NCBI GenBank assembly: GCA_900549085.1
Contig: URMO01000012.1
Coordinates: forward strand, 1-40,452
Source of the DNA: an uncultured Collinsella sp.
GTDB taxonomy: Bacteria; Actinomycetota; Coriobacteriia; Coriobacteriales; Coriobacteriaceae
DNA: 40,452 nt
Reading direction: 5' to 3'
Numbering within the stretch: the first letter of the stretch is position 1; each line of letters begins with the position of its first letter. The notes below the pieces were generated by a model, which was not told the origin of the DNA, made no database searches, and saw only the letters and a list, made by a program, of their open reading frames with translations. This document shows, in pieces, positions 15,775-22,936 of the stretch. The position numbers and the translations under genes are program-made.

Positions 15775-16294
15775 AAGCTTCCTTCGTATCTATTCGATTC
15801 TTCGCCGAAGGCGCGCCGGCCCACGGGCGAAATAACATGCACGTGCTATGCGTGCATCAGATACGACAGGAAGAAAGCGGCTGCTCAGAGCGCACTTGGG
15901 GAACAACAGGAGAGGCCCCGTATACCAGGGGCCGCCGAATTGCGATGTATGCTTTGGTCAAATCCTTCATAGCGGGGAGGTATTCTAGCAGCCGTCTTCG
16001 CCCCTTTCAAGGGATGTAACCCAGACGTTGATTTTCTTCACCGAGGCGCCATCGTTGACGGGTGGCGTGCTTCTCTATCGCCACACCGCGGGGCGAGGGA
16101 ACGCCGCGGCGAGCTTGTACATCGGCTATGTGTGCAGCTGCGAGCGTGTCGCCGGCGCGCGCTGGGCGCCAGTCCGATCCGGCCGACTCTTGCCGACGGT
16201 CGGTCGCCGTCCTCCTCCATCTCCGCCTGCTCTGTTTTTGCTCGGCTCCCTTGTCGTATCATGGACGGACGAGAATTGAGCGAAGGCAGTACGT

Positions 16295-16636
16295 ATGAAC
16301 ATCCAGATATTCGGCACGAAGAAAAGCTTCGATACTAAGAAGGCGCAGCGCTATTTCAAGGAACGTCGTGTGAAGTTCCAGTTCATCGACTTGAAGGAAA
16401 AGGGGATGAGCAAAGGCGAGCTCGAAAGCGTGGCGCGCGCCGTCGGCGGGATCGACGCTGTGATCGATCCAAAGGCGAAAGATGCCGACACGGTTGCGCT
16501 CGTACAGTATCTTGCTGCCGACCAGAAGTTCGAAAAGGTGCTCGATAACCAGCAGATTCTTCGTGAGCCCATCGTTCGCAACGGCCGCCAGGCAACCGTT
16601 GGCTACGAGCCTGACGTGTGGAAGGGCTGGGAATAA
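16295..16636 (+). CDS. ArsC/Spx-family protein with Ser in place of the N-terminal Cys
   Basis: 113 residues, thioredoxin-like fold. The family's active-site stretch normally reads as a Cys preceding xxT/DTKKA; here it is GTKKSFDTKKAQRYF, with Ser11 in the Cys position. The downstream pattern (FIDLKEKGMSKGEL, ILREPIVRNGRQATVGY) matches YffB/Spx-type proteins. Without the cysteine it is unlikely to reduce arsenate by the usual route. A binding or regulatory role, as for Spx-like proteins, is possible. A GAAGG site precedes the ATG. A 15-bp tandem duplication covers its stop codon. Confidence 0.85.
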   Translation: MNIQIFGTKKSFDTKKAQRYFKERRVKFQFIDLKEKGMSKGELESVARAVGGIDAVIDPKAKDADTVALVQYLAADQKFEKVLDNQQILREPIVRNGRQATVGYEPDVWKGWE

Positions 16637-16654
16637 AGCGGCTGGGAATAAAGT
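16625..16654 (+). repeat. 15-bp tandem duplication over the stop of the ArsC-like gene
   Basis: GGCTGGGAATAAAG(C/T) occurs twice head to tail. The first copy contains the stop codon at 16634-16636; the second is non-coding. Confidence 0.8.
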
Positions 16655-16655
16655 G

Positions 16656-16697
16656 AAGCGCCCACGCCCGTGGTTTTATCCACGGACGCGGGCGCTT
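16656..16697. terminator. Hairpin between convergent genes
   Basis: AAGCGCCC...GGGCGCTT and CCGTGG...CCACGG form a long stem with a TTTTAT loop, between the ArsC-like gene (+) and the dehydratase (-). Probably a two-way terminator, although T runs are weak. Confidence 0.55.
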
Positions 16698-16828
16698 GCG
16701 TAAGACGTCTCTTGTCGTTTGAGTGGAGCGCCCCGGCGGCGCTGAACAACGCGCCCCGGTGACGTGGCTGAACTCGGGGCTCTTTGTGCCGCACATCTAT
16801 GAGAGGAGAAATTCGATGCGTACGTGCG

Positions 16829-18607
16829 CTACTCCATGTAGCCACCCTGAATGGCGGAAACCGCATGCTCGGTAAAGAACTTGAGCGTGCCGGAGGTATA
16901 GCGATTAGTCTTGGGCTTCCAAGCGGCTCGACGCTCGGCCAGGACGGCGTCGACCTCGGCCGGCTCCATCTTCTTGCCGGCGATGCCCACGATAGACAGC
17001 GAGCGCTCGGGAATGTTGATCTGGATAAGGTCGCCCTCCTCGATTAAGGCAATCGGACCGCCCACGGCAGCCTCGGGCGATACATGACCGATAGCCGGGC
17101 CCTTGGAGGCGCCGGAGAAGCGGCCGTCAGTGATCAGGGCAATGCTCGCGCCCAGCTCGGGGTCGCTGGCGATAGCCTCGGTGGTGTAGAACATCTCGGG
17201 CATGCCGGAACCCTTGGGGCCCTCGTAGCGAATGATGACGGCGTCACCGGGCTTGACCTCGTGCGTCAGGACGGCGTGGATGGCGTCCTCCTCGCAATCG
17301 AACGGACGGGCCTTAAGCGTGGCCTGGAACATCTCGCGCGGAACAACCGTGTGCTTGACGACGGCGCCCTCGGGGGCAAGGTTGCCGTGAAGGATGGCGA
17401 TGGAGCCATCGGTACCGAAAGCCTGGTCAAACGGGCGAATGATGTCCTCGCGCTTGAGGTTCCACTTCTCCAAGTAGCGGCCACACTTCTCGTAGTAGCC
17501 GTTGTTCTTAAGGTCCTCGAGGTTTTCGCCGAGGGTCTTGCCGGTGACGGTCATGACATCGAGGTGGAGCATCGACTTGATCTCCTCCATGATGCGCGGC
17601 ACGCCGCCCGCATAGTAGAAGAACTGCGCCGGCCACTCACCTGCGGGACGAACGTTGAGCAGGTAGTGGGCGCCACGGTGCAGGCGATCGAAGTCGTCGG
17701 CGGACATCTCGATGCCAAACTCGCGGGCGATCGCGGGGATATGCAGCAGCGAGTTGGTGGAGCCCGAAATGGCGCCGTGGACCATGATGAGGTTCTCGAA
17801 GGACTCCTTGGTCACGATGTCGCGCGGGCACAGGTTGTGCTCGGAGAGCCACACGGACTGACGGCCGGCCTCGCGCGCAAACTCACGCAGGTCGGAACTG
17901 GTTGCGGGTAGCAGGGCGGTACCGGGCAGCATAAGGCCCAGAGCCTCGGCGGTAACCTGCATGGTCGACGCGGTGCCCATAAACGAGCAGGCGCCGCAGC
18001 TGGGGCATGCGTTGTGCTTGGCAAACTCAAGCTCCTCGCGGGAGATCTCGCCGCGCTCGTAGCGGGCAGAAATCGCGCCGAGCTGCTCCAGGGTCAGCAG
18101 GTCGGGACCGGCATCCATGACACCGCCGGTAACGACGATGGAGGGGATGTTGATGCGACCCATGGCCATGAGGTTCGCAGGCAGGCCCTTATCGCAGCTG
18201 GCGACAAAGACGCCGGCGTCGAACGGGGTGGCCTTGGCATGGATCTCGATCATGTTGGCGATCATGTCGCGACTGGGCAGCGAGTAGTTAATGCCGTCGT
18301 GGCCCTGGGCCTCGCCGTCGCAGATATCAGTGCAGAAGTAACGAGCGCCGTGACCACCAGCCTCGGCAACGCCGGCACGGACCTCCTCGACCAACTCAAA
18401 CAGGCCGGCAGAACCCGGGTGCGAGTCGCCGAACGTCGACTCGATAATGACCTGCGGCTTGTCCAGATCCTCGATGGACCAGCCAGAGCCCAGACGCAGC
18501 GGGTCCATCTCGGGGCTGATGGTGCGAAACTTGCCGGAACGCGGCTGCAGCTTGGCAACCAAGTCGGCTGCCTCCTGCTGAATCTGTGCCTTGGTCTTCT
18601 CGTCCAT
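16829..18607 (-). CDS. IlvD/Edd-family dehydratase, probably acting on a sugar acid
   Basis: 592 residues. Iron-sulfur dehydratase family shared by dihydroxy-acid dehydratase, phosphogluconate dehydratase and aldonate dehydratases. Cluster cysteines are visible as FCTDICDG, SCDKGLPANLMAMGRINIP and NACPSCGACSFMG. The C-terminal ITDGRFSGASKGPAIGHVSPEA is the substrate-end signature. A true ilvD would be expected beside other branched-chain genes. Here the neighbour is a GntP-type permease 108 bases upstream on the same strand, with an FCD regulator beyond, favouring gluconate or a related aldonate to KDG (inference). Start at 18607 is backed by AGAGGAGAG. A short palindrome, ACCAA-TCG-TTGGT (18639-18651), lies in the leader. 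Confidence 0.82.
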   Translation of the reverse strand: MDEKTKAQIQQEAADLVAKLQPRSGKFRTISPEMDPLRLGSGWSIEDLDKPQVIIESTFGDSHPGSAGLFELVEEVRAGVAEAGGHGARYFCTDICDGEAQGHDGINYSLPSRDMIANMIEIHAKATPFDAGVFVASCDKGLPANLMAMGRINIPSIVVTGGVMDAGPDLLTLEQLGAISARYERGEISREELEFAKHNACPSCGACSFMGTASTMQVTAEALGLMLPGTALLPATSSDLREFAREAGRQSVWLSEHNLCPRDIVTKESFENLIMVHGAISGSTNSLLHIPAIAREFGIEMSADDFDRLHRGAHYLLNVRPAGEWPAQFFYYAGGVPRIMEEIKSMLHLDVMTVTGKTLGENLEDLKNNGYYEKCGRYLEKWNLKREDIIRPFDQAFGTDGSIAILHGNLAPEGAVVKHTVVPREMFQATLKARPFDCEEDAIHAVLTHEVKPGDAVIIRYEGPKGSGMPEMFYTTEAIASDPELGASIALITDGRFSGASKGPAIGHVSPEAAVGGPIALIEEGDLIQINIPERSLSIVGIAGKKMEPAEVDAVLAERRAAWKPKTNRYTSGTLKFFTEHAVSAIQGGYME

Positions 18608-18715
18608 GATGCTCTCCTCTTTTGATTTGAACGGTTGTACCAATCGTTGGTTAATGAATCAGGTGTAAATGGGTACCGAGCGATGCACTCAGCGAAAGAT
18701 GCTTAGCTACGCGAA

Positions 18716-20077
18716 CTAGGCGAAGAACGAAATCACCAGGGCGCAGGCAAGACCCGAAAGGCCGATGAGCGTCTCCATAACGGTCCAGGACTTGAGGGTG
18801 GTCTTCTCGTCGATCTCCAGAAACGAGGAGCACATCCAAAAGCCGGCATCGTTGACGTGCGAGAGGGCCGTGGCACCGCCGCAGATGGCAAGACAGATGG
18901 CGGCACGCATGAGCACCGAAGCGCCGGCGACTGCAGGCATGGCTGCCATAATGCCCGATGCCATGGTCATAGCGACGATGGAGCTGCCGACAGAGGCACG
19001 CACCATGACGGCAATCAAAAAGGCAACGACCACCAAAGGCAGCGGTGAGGCCTCGAGCATAGGGCCGATAACCTGGCCCAAGCCGCAGTCCTGCAGCATC
19101 CAGCGAATGACGCCGCCGCAGGCGATAACCAGCAAGATCATGCCGACGGGCTTAAGAGAGCGGTCGAGCAGGGCCTTGAGCTCGGCGCCGGAGTAGCCGC
19201 GCCGCGCGCCCAGCAGATACATCGCGACGAGCGTGGCGAGCGTCAAAGCGACAAACGGCTTGCCCAGGAAGGCGAGAATCGAGGCGAGCTCGGCGGGCAT
19301 GGGGATATAAGAGGACAACGTGCCCAGCAAAATCAGACAAAGCGGCGTGAGCACGATGGCAAGCACCATGCCAAAGGAGGGAAGCTCCTTTTCGTCGCTC
19401 GCACCCTCGGCAGAGGTAAAGTGCTCCGGAACATCGGTAAAAATGCGACTGCCCACGTTGCGACCCCAGATGCCGCCGGCGATCGCCATAGCGATGAAGG
19501 CGGTAGGGATACCGACGAGAATCATGGTGCCCAGGTCGACACCGAGCGTGCCGGCGACCAAAACCGACCCGGCCGATGGCGGCACAAACGCATAGCCAGC
19601 GGCAAGTCCCGCAAGCAGCGCGATGCCGTAGTAGAGCGTCGACTTTTTGGTCTGCGATGCCACGCTAAACGCAAGTGGGATCAAAACGACCACGCCGGCC
19701 TCAAAGAACACCGTAGTGCCGATAACCAGACCGGTAATTCCCAGCGCCCAGCTGGAATGACCCTGCCCAAAGGTATCGATGAAGGTCTGGGCGATCTTCT
19801 TGGCGCCGCCGCTCTCTTCAAGAATCTGACCAAACATCGAGCCCAGGCCAATGAGCAGGGCGATGTTTTGCAGCGTGGTGCCCACGCCCTTGGTGACAGT
19901 GTCCGCCACCAGGTCGAGCGGCATACCGGCGCCGATGCCGATCGCGAGCGCCGAGACCATCATCGAAAGCACGGGATGCAGCTTGAACTTAATGATGAGC
20001 GCAAGCAGCAGCGCAATGCCCACGATGGCGGCGATGACCAGCCTGGTGGGATCAGCCATAAACGTTGGGTCTGACAT
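18716..20077 (-). CDS. GntP-family gluconate/sugar-acid:H+ symporter
   Basis: 453 residues, 12-14 hydrophobic segments. Family marks: GIGAGMPLDLVADTVTKGVGTTLQNIALLIGLGSMFG near the N-terminus, then FFEAGVVVLIPL and AYAFVPPSAGS-like GYAFVPPSAGSVLVAGTLG, and near the C-terminus GGATALSHVNDAGFW. GntP permeases import gluconate, idonate, fructuronate-type or glycerate acids; substrate here is inferred from the adjacent dehydratase. GGAGG stands four bases before the ATG. Divergent from the FCD regulator, with palindromic sites between. Confidence 0.9.
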   Translation of the reverse strand: MSDPTFMADPTRLVIAAIVGIALLLALIIKFKLHPVLSMMVSALAIGIGAGMPLDLVADTVTKGVGTTLQNIALLIGLGSMFGQILEESGGAKKIAQTFIDTFGQGHSSWALGITGLVIGTTVFFEAGVVVLIPLAFSVASQTKKSTLYYGIALLAGLAAGYAFVPPSAGSVLVAGTLGVDLGTMILVGIPTAFIAMAIAGGIWGRNVGSRIFTDVPEHFTSAEGASDEKELPSFGMVLAIVLTPLCLILLGTLSSYIPMPAELASILAFLGKPFVALTLATLVAMYLLGARRGYSGAELKALLDRSLKPVGMILLVIACGGVIRWMLQDCGLGQVIGPMLEASPLPLVVVAFLIAVMVRASVGSSIVAMTMASGIMAAMPAVAGASVLMRAAICLAICGGATALSHVNDAGFWMCSSFLEIDEKTTLKSWTVMETLIGLSGLACALVISFFA

Positions 20078-20089
20078 CTTTCCTCCAAT

Positions 20090-20118
20090 TCATCAGACCT
20101 TTTGAATTCGTCTGATGA
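20090..20118. promoter_or_regulatory. Candidate FCD-regulator operator next to gntP
   Basis: TCATCAGAC (20090-20098) and GTCTGATGA (20110-20118) form an exact inverted repeat with an 11-base centre, 13 bases upstream of the permease start. Another TCTGATG half site lies near 20140. Confidence 0.65.
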
Positions 20119-20167
20119 CTATAGCGTGTTTTGGAAAGGTCTGATGTTTCATTTTGAAATTTGTTCG

Positions 20168-20186
20168 AAATACATCTGATGTATTT
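20168..20186. promoter_or_regulatory. 19-bp perfect palindrome in the gntP-regulator gap
   Basis: AAATACATC-T-GATGTATTT shares the CATC/GATG core with the inverted repeat at 20090-20118. Two sites with one core between divergent genes suggest binding by the FCD regulator encoded from 20312. Confidence 0.65.
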
Positions 20187-20311
20187 GGTGAACGGTCGGA
20201 AAAGAGCTGCGAACGGCATATATGTGGCAGCTGATTCATGTCAAGCCGTCTGCATAGCGTTCGCAGTGCGCTAAAATAGCTCAGATGAATTCTTTTGATA
20301 TGAGGTGAAGC

Positions 20312-21004
20312 GTGGCACGAGCCGATTCGGGACTCCCCGAGCAGATTTCAGAGAAAATCATTCAACTGATCCTGGATGAGCATCTTGAACAAGGCGATCG
20401 CCTGCCCAAGGAGGCCGTGCTCGTCGAGCGCCTGGGCGCCGGCAGGAGCACGGTGCGCGAGGCCATGAAGCTGCTGCAGTCGCGCAATATCGTGCGCATT
20501 AAGCAGGGTTCGGGCACCTATGTGGCGTCAAACCCCGGCGTTGCCGACGACCCGCTGGGCTTTACCTTTATCGACGACAAGCAGCGTCTGGCGCGCGACC
20601 TACTCGAGGTGCGCTTTATGATCGAGCCGCAGATGGCCAGCATGGCCGCAGAGCACGCAACTAACGACCAGGTCGTCTGTATCAAAGAGCTCTGCGACGA
20701 ATCCGAGCGCCTGGCCGAGGCCGGTGAGGATTACTCCGCCGCCGACACCGCGTTCCACAATGCCATTGCCGAAAGCTCCGGAAACCTCGTCGTTCCCCGC
20801 CTGATGGGCGTGCTCAAGGCATCCGTCCCCCTCTTTATCGACGTGACCGGCAAAAAGCTCGTCGAGGAAACTATCCGCACGCACCGCGATGTGGCCGACG
20901 CCATCGCCTCGCGCAACCCCACCGCCGCGCACGACGCGATGTATCTGCACCTGGTGTATAACCGCAACATGATCGCAGAGGGCACGCAGGCAAAAAGCGA
21001 GTAG
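20312..21004 (+). CDS. GntR-family regulator with FCD domain
   Basis: 230 residues. Winged helix at about 8-75 (LEQGDRLPKEAVLVERLGAGRSTVREAMKLL, wing GSGTYV). FCD domain with LLEVRFMIEPQMA, AADTAFHNAIAE and THRDVADAI, giving the Asp and His residues of the metal-dependent effector site. GTG start at 20312 with GAGGTGA upstream; no ATG fits. Divergent from gntP with shared palindromes, and upstream of the dehydrogenase-isomerase pair, so it most likely controls the permease and dehydratase in response to a sugar acid (inference). Confidence 0.9.
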   Translation: MARADSGLPEQISEKIIQLILDEHLEQGDRLPKEAVLVERLGAGRSTVREAMKLLQSRNIVRIKQGSGTYVASNPGVADDPLGFTFIDDKQRLARDLLEVRFMIEPQMASMAAEHATNDQVVCIKELCDESERLAEAGEDYSAADTAFHNAIAESSGNLVVPRLMGVLKASVPLFIDVTGKKLVEETIRTHRDVADAIASRNPTAAHDAMYLHLVYNRNMIAEGTQAKSE

Positions 21005-21047
21005 AGGTCCGCACGGCAGGGGCTTTTCTGCCGTTCACCTTTTAAAA

Positions 21048-21149
21048 GTGAACGTTCACCTGATTTTAGGAAATAAGGGGTGCCTGTTGCGCCGCTTCTC
21101 CTATACTGAGCTTGTACTAAAAGTAAGATAAATATAGATGAACGTTTCT
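21048..21149 (+). promoter_or_regulatory. dhuD promoter region with the shared GTGAACGTTCAC operator
   Basis: A perfect GTGAACGTTCAC is at 21048-21059 and a weaker TGAACGTTT copy at 21139-21147. TATACT (21102-21107) between them is a good -10. The site spacing (90 bp) differs from the 38-41 bp at the pectin genes. It links this unit to the regulon described for GH105, the GPH symporter and uxaC. Confidence 0.7.
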
Positions 21150-21164
21150 TTTGAAAGGATCGCT

Positions 21165-21974
21165 ATGTCTGATCTTATGGACAGCTTCCGTCTGGACGGC
21201 AAGGTCGCACTGGTAACCGGCGCCACCTATGGCATTGGCATGGCTATCGCCGAGGCGCTCGGAGAGGCTGGCGCCAAGATCGCCTTTAACGCACGTCACG
21301 CCGACAAGGTAGCCGAGGCCGAGAAGCACTACCGCGAGCTGGGCTTTGAGGCTCATGGTTACGTGGCAGACGTCACCGACGAAGCCGTCGTTGCCGAGCT
21401 CATCGCCAAGATCGAGGCCGACTTTGGCACCACGCCCGACATCCTGGTCAACAACGCCGGCGTTATCCAGCGCACCCCGATGCTCGACATGAGCGCCGAG
21501 GACTTCCGCCGCGTCGTCGATATTGACCTCAACGCACCGTTTATCGTGTCCAAGGTCTGCCTGCCCGGCATGATCGCCAAGGGCCACGGCAAGATCATCA
21601 ACATCTGCTCGATGATGAGCGAGCTGGGTCGCGAGACCATCGCCGGCTATGCCGCCGCCAAGGGCGGACTCAAGATGCTCACCAAGAACATCTGCTCGGA
21701 GTTTGGCGAGGCCAATATCCAGTGCAACGGCATTGGACCCGGCTACATCGCCACGCCGCAAACCGCACCCCTGCGCGAGACGCAGCCCGACGGCAGCCGC
21801 CACCCGTTTGACCAGTTCATCATTGCCAAGACGCCGGCCGCCCGCTGGGGCACGCCCGAGGATCTGAAGGGCCCCGCCGTGTTCTTGGCTTCCGACGCGT
21901 CGAACTTCGTCAACGGCCACATCCTCTACGTCGACGGCGGCATCCTCGCATACATTGGAAAGCAGCCGCAGTAA
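21165..21974 (+). CDS. Short-chain dehydrogenase, KduD/DhuD-like
   Basis: 269 residues, classical SDR. NAD(P)-binding TGATYGIG at about 19-26, NNAGV, catalytic Ser in CSMMSE and YAAAK with Tyr and Lys, then GPGYIATPQT. The family includes gluconate 5-dehydrogenase and 2-keto-3-deoxygluconate 5-dehydrogenase (KduD). With an RpiB-type isomerase directly downstream, the pair matches the streptococcal DhuD-DhuI pair that converts 4-deoxy-5-ketouronate through an isomer to KDG. Start chosen at 21165 (GAAAGGA upstream) over 21138. Specific substrate is inferred from context. Confidence 0.85.
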   Translation: MSDLMDSFRLDGKVALVTGATYGIGMAIAEALGEAGAKIAFNARHADKVAEAEKHYRELGFEAHGYVADVTDEAVVAELIAKIEADFGTTPDILVNNAGVIQRTPMLDMSAEDFRRVVDIDLNAPFIVSKVCLPGMIAKGHGKIINICSMMSELGRETIAGYAAAKGGLKMLTKNICSEFGEANIQCNGIGPGYIATPQTAPLRETQPDGSRHPFDQFIIAKTPAARWGTPEDLKGPAVFLASDASNFVNGHILYVDGGILAYIGKQPQ

Positions 21975-21993
21975 GACGTCTGGGCGAGGCGGC

Positions 21994-22091
21994 GGACGAT
22001 AAGGTCTGCTGCTCGAACAGTCCTGACTCGCACGAAGAGCACATTAAGTGCTCTTCGGCTCGTGCGGAACTCGCGACAGACCTTATCGTCC
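21994..22091 (+). other. 98-base two-level hairpin between dhuD-like and dhuI-like genes
   Basis: A perfect 15-bp outer stem (21994-22008 with 22077-22091) surrounds a perfect 10-bp inner stem, CGAAGAGCAC/GTGCTCTTCG (22033-22042, 22048-22057) with ATTAA in its loop. No T run, so readthrough is likely. It may be an mRNA-processing or stabilising element. Confidence 0.6.
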
Positions 22092-22176
22092 ACCGCCCGC
22101 AGAGCGGCTTCTCTGCTGGAGATGCCATGCAACATAACGAACCATTAATTTAGAAAATAGTGGAAGGTTACCTATC

Positions 22177-22818
22177 ATGAAAATCGCTCTGATCAATGAG
22201 AACTCTCAGAACTCCAAGAACCCTATGATTGAGGCTGCCCTTAAGAAGGTTGTCGAGCCCATGGGCCACACCGTCTTTAACTATGGCATGTATGCCGATG
22301 CCGACTCCAAGCCCCTCACCTACGTGCAGAACGGCATCCTTGCCGCCGTGCTGCTCAACTCCGGCGCTGCCGACTACGTCGTAACCGGCTGCGGCACCGG
22401 CGAGGGCGCCATGCTCGCCTGCAACTCCTTCCCCGGCGTGCTGTGTGGCCACGTTGCCGACCCGCTCGACGCCTACACCTTTGCCCAGGTCAACGATGGC
22501 AACGCCGTCGCCATGCCCTTCGCCCTCAAGAACGGCTGGGGCCAGGAGCTCAACCTTGAGTACACCTTCGAGAAGCTCTTTGGCTTTGGTTCGGGAAACG
22601 GCTACCCCGCCGAGCGCGTTGAGCCCGAGCAGCGCAACAAGAAGATCCTCGACGGCGTGCGCGCTGTGACCATGCGCCCGCTCGTCGACGTCCTGGGCGA
22701 GATCGATCAGGACCTGGTGAAGGGCGCACTTGCCGGCGAGCACTTCCAGGAGTACTTCTTTGCCAACGCAACCGACGAGGCCATCATCGCCAAGGTCAAG
22801 GAGATCCTGGGCCTCTAA
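22177..22818 (+). CDS. RpiB/LacAB-family isomerase, DhuI-like
   Basis: 213 residues. N-terminal MKIALINENSQNSKN and VTGCGTGEGAMLACNSFPGV are the RpiB/LacA/LacB family marks. The C-terminal half is longer than that of RpiB (about 150 residues). Streptococcal DhuI, which isomerises 4-deoxy-5-keto-uronate, is of this family and sits with an SDR partner as here. No KduI (cupin type) is present in the window, so this is the likely replacement. GGAAGG precedes the ATG. The gene ends at a strong terminator. Confidence 0.8.
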   Translation: MKIALINENSQNSKNPMIEAALKKVVEPMGHTVFNYGMYADADSKPLTYVQNGILAAVLLNSGAADYVVTGCGTGEGAMLACNSFPGVLCGHVADPLDAYTFAQVNDGNAVAMPFALKNGWGQELNLEYTFEKLFGFGSGNGYPAERVEPEQRNKKILDGVRAVTMRPLVDVLGEIDQDLVKGALAGEHFQEYFFANATDEAIIAKVKEILGL

Positions 22819-22844
22819 TCGCACGGCTCATTGCTGCCAACGCA

Positions 22845-22885
22845 AGCGGAGGTCGTCCCACGCACGGAACGACCTCCGCTTTTTG
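22845..22885 (+). terminator. Terminator after the dhuI-like gene
   Basis: AGCGGAGGTCGT (22845-22856) pairs perfectly with ACGACCTCCGCT (22869-22880), followed by TTTTT. Confidence 0.95.
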
Positions 22886-22936
22886 CTATCTGTCGACTGG
22901 CGCCGCGGGGACAGGCGCCATGCATCAAGGGGTTGA

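Noticed and set aside
15775..16294. Small genes in the 520-base gap, such as frames at 16028-16279 and 16132-16338
   Set aside because: No ribosome binding sites, no recognisable domains, and overlapping frames in several phases; treated as non-coding.
16829..18607. Plain branched-chain dihydroxy-acid dehydratase (ilvD)
   Set aside because: No branched-chain pathway genes adjoin it and the partner is a GntP permease. The family cannot exclude it, so only the broader family is called.
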